DNA of 40,450 nucleotides. It comes from Ministeria vibrans ATCC 50519. Lineage: Eukaryota; Opisthokonta; Filasterea. Location: the NCBI GenBank assembly GCA_943704425.1, contig CALSCP010000597.1, positions 6,772-47,221 on the forward strand, read 5' to 3'. Positions 18,753 through 40,450 of this stretch are shown here, in pieces (the first letter of the stretch is position 1; each line of letters starts with the position of its first letter). The translations under genes were made by a program, and so were the position numbers. The notes beneath the pieces are model-generated. The model saw nothing but the letters and a program-made list of their open reading frames with translations. It was not told the origin of the DNA and ran no database searches.

Positions 18753-19703
18753 ATGGTAATATTCTTAACGTTTGGGCGTGTGCCGTGCTCAGCGCACAAT
18801 TTGTCTGCGGGACTTGCCTGTACTGGTGTAACATGTGAGGGATGGCTAGAATGGGCGGCGGCAGCGCAAAGGATTTTGCGAGAAAGCGATTGGGCGCCTT
18901 TTTCGCAAGTTTGTCCGTTAGCGACTTGGTCGGATGTCGCCTTCTCGCCGTGTCCCTGCGCACGCCCCACTCGGTGCGTCCGCCCGGCTGCGTCGCTGCT
19001 GTGTGTGAGTGGGTGTGGGAAGTTGTCCCATGGACTCTGATGGTCTCTGGCATCTCCTAAGTTTTTTTTTTTTTTTTTTTTTTGTCGCATTTTGCACTGG
19101 TGAGTCTCACCTTCGCTCTGCGAGGAGTTTGCGCCGCGCGACGTTGGCAATCTCATGTGTGCGGCTACTCCGTGTGGAGTTCAGTGTTTCTGCAAGCGCG
19201 CGGGGTGTTTTGGTGTTGGCGATTTGTTTGCCGTGACGTCTTTTATGGGTCAAGACGTTGTTTTTTGAAAAATGTGTTACTGATTTGTTATTGTGCTTTT
19301 CGGCTTAGTCTGGCCGTGGCCGATCCCGTTCTCCTGCCCGCAGTTCAAGCCCTGCACGATCAAGAGGCCGTGTTGCAAAGAGCCCGACGAAGAGCCCCGT
19401 GGCCAAGAGCCCTGCGCGCAGCAAGAGCCCTGCGCGTGCCAAGTCACCGGCACGCAGCAAGAGCCCTGCGCGCAGCAAGAGCCCCGCGCGTGCCAAGTCA
19501 CCAGCACGCAGCAAGGCCTCGCCGACAAAGGTCAAGAGCACCCGCTCGGTGGGGCGTCCAAGGAAGACCAAGGAGCCCGAGGCGGACGACGACGACAACC
19601 AGGAGGCTCCCTTGGTCAAGGCTGAGTCACCGGCGAAGCCGCGCGGACGCTCCAAGTCACCGGCGCGTGGCAAGTCACCGGCGCGCAAGCCTGCGGCGGC
19701 CAA

Positions 19704-19740
<37 letters not shown>

Positions 19741-20003
19741 CAGGAGGGCAAGACATACTCGGCGGGTCCGTCAGCAGACGACGTGAGCCCTCCGGCGCCC
19801 ATTGAGGAGTACACGGTCCAAGACGACGAAATCCACCTCTTCAAGAAGACTCTCACTCTCTCCGGTACGCCTTTATGCGTCCTGTGCCTCTCCAAGGGAA
19901 ACTGATGTGTTTTTTTTCTTCGTTTCCTACAGTGGGCTATGCAGTGCTCTTCTCGTCTGTCTTTGGGCTTCTCTACAATCTCAGATCGGACGGATTCCTT
20001 TGA
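18753..20003 (+). CDS. SPAR-repeat / AT-hook protein with C-terminal hydrophobic segment
   Basis: Probable chromatin-binding protein, 209 aa, in three exons: 18753-18755 (only ATG), 19309-19864, 19933-20003. The mature start would be MSGRGRSRSPARS. It continues with about a dozen KSPAR/RSKSP units, basic S/T-P-containing repeats like those of H1 tails and the N-terminus of the lamin B receptor. An AT-hook-like VGRPRKTK and an acidic DDDD patch follow, then more KSPAR and a poly-Ala run. The last exon gives LTLSVGYAVLFSSVFGLLYNL, a 21-residue hydrophobic segment, then LRSDGFL. I infer DNA binding plus membrane anchoring, for example at the inner nuclear membrane. The repeats, AT hook and hydrophobic end are seen directly. 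The first-exon assignment (ATG|GTAATA donor, 553-nt intron) is the weakest step. It lies 202 nt before histone H3 on the same strand. Confidence 0.68.
19062..19083. repeat. Poly-T run in the first SPAR-gene intron
   Basis: About 22 T in a row, followed by GTCGCATTTTGCACTG and then GTGAGT, which is a good donor-like sequence. A small alternative exon ending at 19099 cannot be excluded. Confidence 0.7.
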
Positions 20004-20100
20004 GCAAAATACATAATATTTTTTTATTACTTTCTTTTTCACTCTAACTGCACCACGCGACAGTCGACCACTCGACGTACCACAACGCATTTGGTTTTAG

Positions 20101-21210
<1,110 letters not shown>

Positions 21211-21561
21211 GTAACAGCCCACCCCGCCCCTCGAATATCAATAAAACCAGACGCAGTAACAGAATTACATAAACGAATACCAATAATTATTATTATTATT
21301 ATTACTGTTATTGTTCATTCGTGGATTTGCGTCGCGTGGGTCACAAAAATAAAGTGACACTGACGCGCGCACTCGTCAAACAATTGAACCATGATTTGCG
21401 TAACACCCATCAATGGATCCTCAGGGCAATCTTTTCACAGCGTGGAGTGCAGGAAAGGACGCCCAAAGAGGGCTGTGACGAAACTCATAGAGGATTGCGG
21501 TGACAAAACGCGACGGGAGAAACTCGGGCGCAACCTAAAGACATACCAATTATTATTGTAA
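21211..21561. other. Convergent intergenic spacer (H3 / giant gene)
   Basis: 351 nt between the 3' ends of H3 and the minus-strand giant gene. It contains the H3 poly(A) signal AATAAA at 21240-21245 and a short ATT repeat near 21283-21304. No gene is seen. Confidence 0.7.
21240..21245 (+). terminator. H3 poly(A) signal
   Basis: AATAAA about 30 nt after the H3 stop. No stem-loop typical of animal replication-dependent histone mRNAs is present between the stop and this site. Confidence 0.6.
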
Positions 21562-40328
<18,767 letters not shown>

Positions 40329-40347
40329 CTGTAACGAACGTGTCGAA

Positions 40348-40348
<1 letters not shown>

Positions 40349-40440
<92 letters not shown>
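40349..40440. repeat. (ATT)n microsatellite at the window edge
   Basis: Thirty or so ATT units. It lies in the intron upstream of the first visible exon of the giant gene, whose 3' splice site is TTCGTTACAG ending at 40329. Confidence 0.95.
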
Positions 40441-40450
40441 TTTACTTTTT

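Overview
This window is from a eukaryotic nuclear genome, most likely a free-living, probably heterotrophic protist. The evidence is spliceosomal GT-AG introns in at least seven genes, a canonical histone H3, eukaryote-only ribosome-biogenesis, repair and translation genes, the standard genetic code (TAA and TGA both used as true stops), long AG, TAA and poly-T simple repeats, and AATAAA poly(A) signals. I cannot name the lineage. Introns run from about 50 to 600 nt, and several use an unusual GTAC-type donor.

Layout. 1-4095 is repeat-rich and gene-poor. It holds a decayed RNase H-like retroelement scrap, an (AG)n array, a dispersed repeat family of about 80-140 bp, a 175-bp tandem duplication, and one small secreted Cys-rich protein whose start codon appears to be split by an intron. 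4096-9328 holds NOB1 (20S pre-rRNA endonuclease, six exons) and a secreted EGF/FG-GAP beta-propeller protein (five exons). 9888-14715 holds an intronless XPG/Rad2 nuclease and CDC123 (two exons). 14762-17166 is a head-to-head pair of genes I do not recognise, with 343 bp between their start codons. 17167-18752 is largely non-coding. 18753-21210 is a chromatin pair: an SPAR-repeat/AT-hook protein with a C-terminal hydrophobic segment, and histone H3. 21562-40328 on the minus strand is one giant gene, cut by the window edge at its 5' end. It encodes more than 6,100 residues, about 6,077 of them in a single 18.2-kb exon.

The giant gene is the main discovery candidate. Reading N to C it has the back half of a midasin-type AAA+ module, a second AAA module with degenerate Walker motifs, some 2,600 residues of mostly helical linker, a beta-rich segment, three to four ASH/HYDIN-like immunoglobulin modules, a long helical repeat region, and a C-terminal vWA/MIDAS domain. 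The flanks (tandem AAA, then a long linker, then MIDAS) are the plan of midasin. ASH modules in the linker are not part of midasin as I know it. Other points worth checking are a shared upstream motif (TCACTCATCAA-like) before several genes, histone H3 substitutions (K115 to H, A31/T32 to V/A), a substituted residue next to a conserved aspartate in CDC123, and tandem motif repeats in the XPG spacer.
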